Below, in pieces: positions 63,405 through 64,000 of a DNA stretch of 64,000 bases; the stretch's first letter is position 1, and each line of letters begins with the position of its first letter. The stretch is from Methanobacteriota archaeon. GTDB lineage: Archaea; Methanobacteriota; Methanobacteria; Methanobacteriales; Methanobacteriaceae. The DNA is taken from assembly GCA_023436175.1 (NCBI GenBank), contig JAEZKE010000095.1, positions 15,284 to 79,283 on the forward strand, written 5' to 3'. The notes beneath the pieces are model-generated. The model had not been told where the DNA came from, searched no databases, and saw only the letters and a list, made by a program, of their open reading frames with translations. Made by a program: the position numbers and the translations under genes.

Positions 63405-63951
63405 CTATAATTTTCTGAGTATATGTTCAAGCACAACTGCATTATTGTGTTCTTTATCTTTTGCAGAATAAATTAAAGTTACTTTCTCTTTATCTTTTTC
63501 TATTTCTTTTATTTCATCAATTAGCTTACTTTTGTCTTTTAACTCACTCGAAAATTCAATGAATTTTCAGTGTTTGAAAATCTCTCAAAACCGCAGGTTT
63601 TGGAGTACGAAAACCTTGGGTTTTCGTAAGCTTCGATTTTCAACTGTAAAAACTGCTGGTTTTTACATGCCCAAAACATGATATGTTTGGGGGCTTCTTC
63701 GTATTTGTTTTCAAATTCTTTCCATTTTTTAGGGTCGTGTGCAAACCATTTTCTTAGATCATTGCTTGGTGCAATCTCTTTCATCCAGGTATCTAGATTT
63801 GCCTTTTCCTTGGATACTCCCCTAGGCCAGATCCTATCAACAAGAATTCTAAATCCATCGTCTTCACTGGATGACTCATAAGCCTGCAAAAATCTGTGAT
63901 TTTTGCGGCCACAAAACTCCCTGTTTTGTAGGCCCTTTTTATCTTTATCAT
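63405..63951 (-). pseudogene. DUF488-family gene split by two hairpin insertions
   Basis: ATG 63951 (after GTGATAAA) starts M-I-K-I-K-R-A-Y of DUF488. About 50 bases of hairpin repeat (63883-63932) then interrupt it, and E-S-S-S-E-D-D-G-F-R-I-L-V-D-R-I-W-P-R-G continues in another frame. After W-K-E-F-E-N-K-Y-E-E a second insert of about 149 bases (63546-63694) follows. The C-terminus L-K-D-K-S-K-L then T-L-I-Y-S-A-K-D-K-E-H-N-N-A ends at TAG 63405. Removing both inserts restores one normal frame of about 115 residues. Both lengths break the frame. Confidence 0.75.
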
Positions 63952-64000
63952 TTTATCACTTTTAATACTATGGTTAAAATTAATAATAAGTTTTTTTAAC

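Overview
The window looks like a chromosomal segment of a low-GC, hydrogenotrophic methanogenic archaeon of the Methanobacteriales, most likely Methanobacterium or a close relative. The evidence is the divergent pair of an MsvR-type V4R regulator and an F420H2 oxidase operon, FmdE and CooC homologues, membrane-anchored CobN-like proteins, Shine-Dalgarno sites of the GGAGGTGAT type, TTTATATA-like promoters, and AT-rich spacers full of short hairpins. This is inferred from gene content only.

Layout. 1-5.2 kb: the end of one V4R regulator, a HAD phosphatase, an oxygen-defence operon (F420H2 oxidase, rubrerythrin, rubredoxin) facing msvR, and cbiL of corrin synthesis. 5.4-11.3 kb: an XPD/DinG-type helicase, a LVIVD propeller protein, a PEBP protein and two Rieske proteins. 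12.2 kb: tRNA-Arg(UCG). 12.4-19 kb: a FecBCD-type ABC importer whose binding protein and a methyltransferase are duplicated as a unit, promoter included. 19-22.6 kb: FmdE-like protein, CooC-like ATPase, flavin reductase, HisF. 23-41 kb: accessory and housekeeping genes (Tag, AAG and OGG-type glycosylases, TMEM175-like channel, CDF-like protein, TFB-like protein, small membrane proteins, agmatinase, GAF protein) mixed with decayed paralogues. 41-55.3 kb: two ~1,460-residue CobN-like proteins anchored outside the membrane, a DUF2162 protein, a MotA/TolQ/ExbB channel, a DUF2149 protein that looks like an ExbD/TolR stator subunit, CbiM and CbiN, and two small paralogous proteins. 55.7-62.3 kb: MFS exporter, cyclophilin, argD, lysA and dapF. 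62.7-64 kb: two broken genes, one split by hairpin elements.

How the parts may work together. The importer, FmdE, the CobN/stator/CbiMN block and the two small proteins share AT-rich promoter elements with the cores TAATACTTT and AGTATTAC. I infer one metal or metal-tetrapyrrole regulon in which an ExbB/ExbD-like proton motor serves CobN-like chelatases on the outer face of a cell that has no outer membrane. Other points of note: a triplicated structured element between rubrerythrin and rubredoxin, several genes whose best start is AUU or AUA after a strong Shine-Dalgarno site, and a modular hairpin repeat family that has invaded coding genes.
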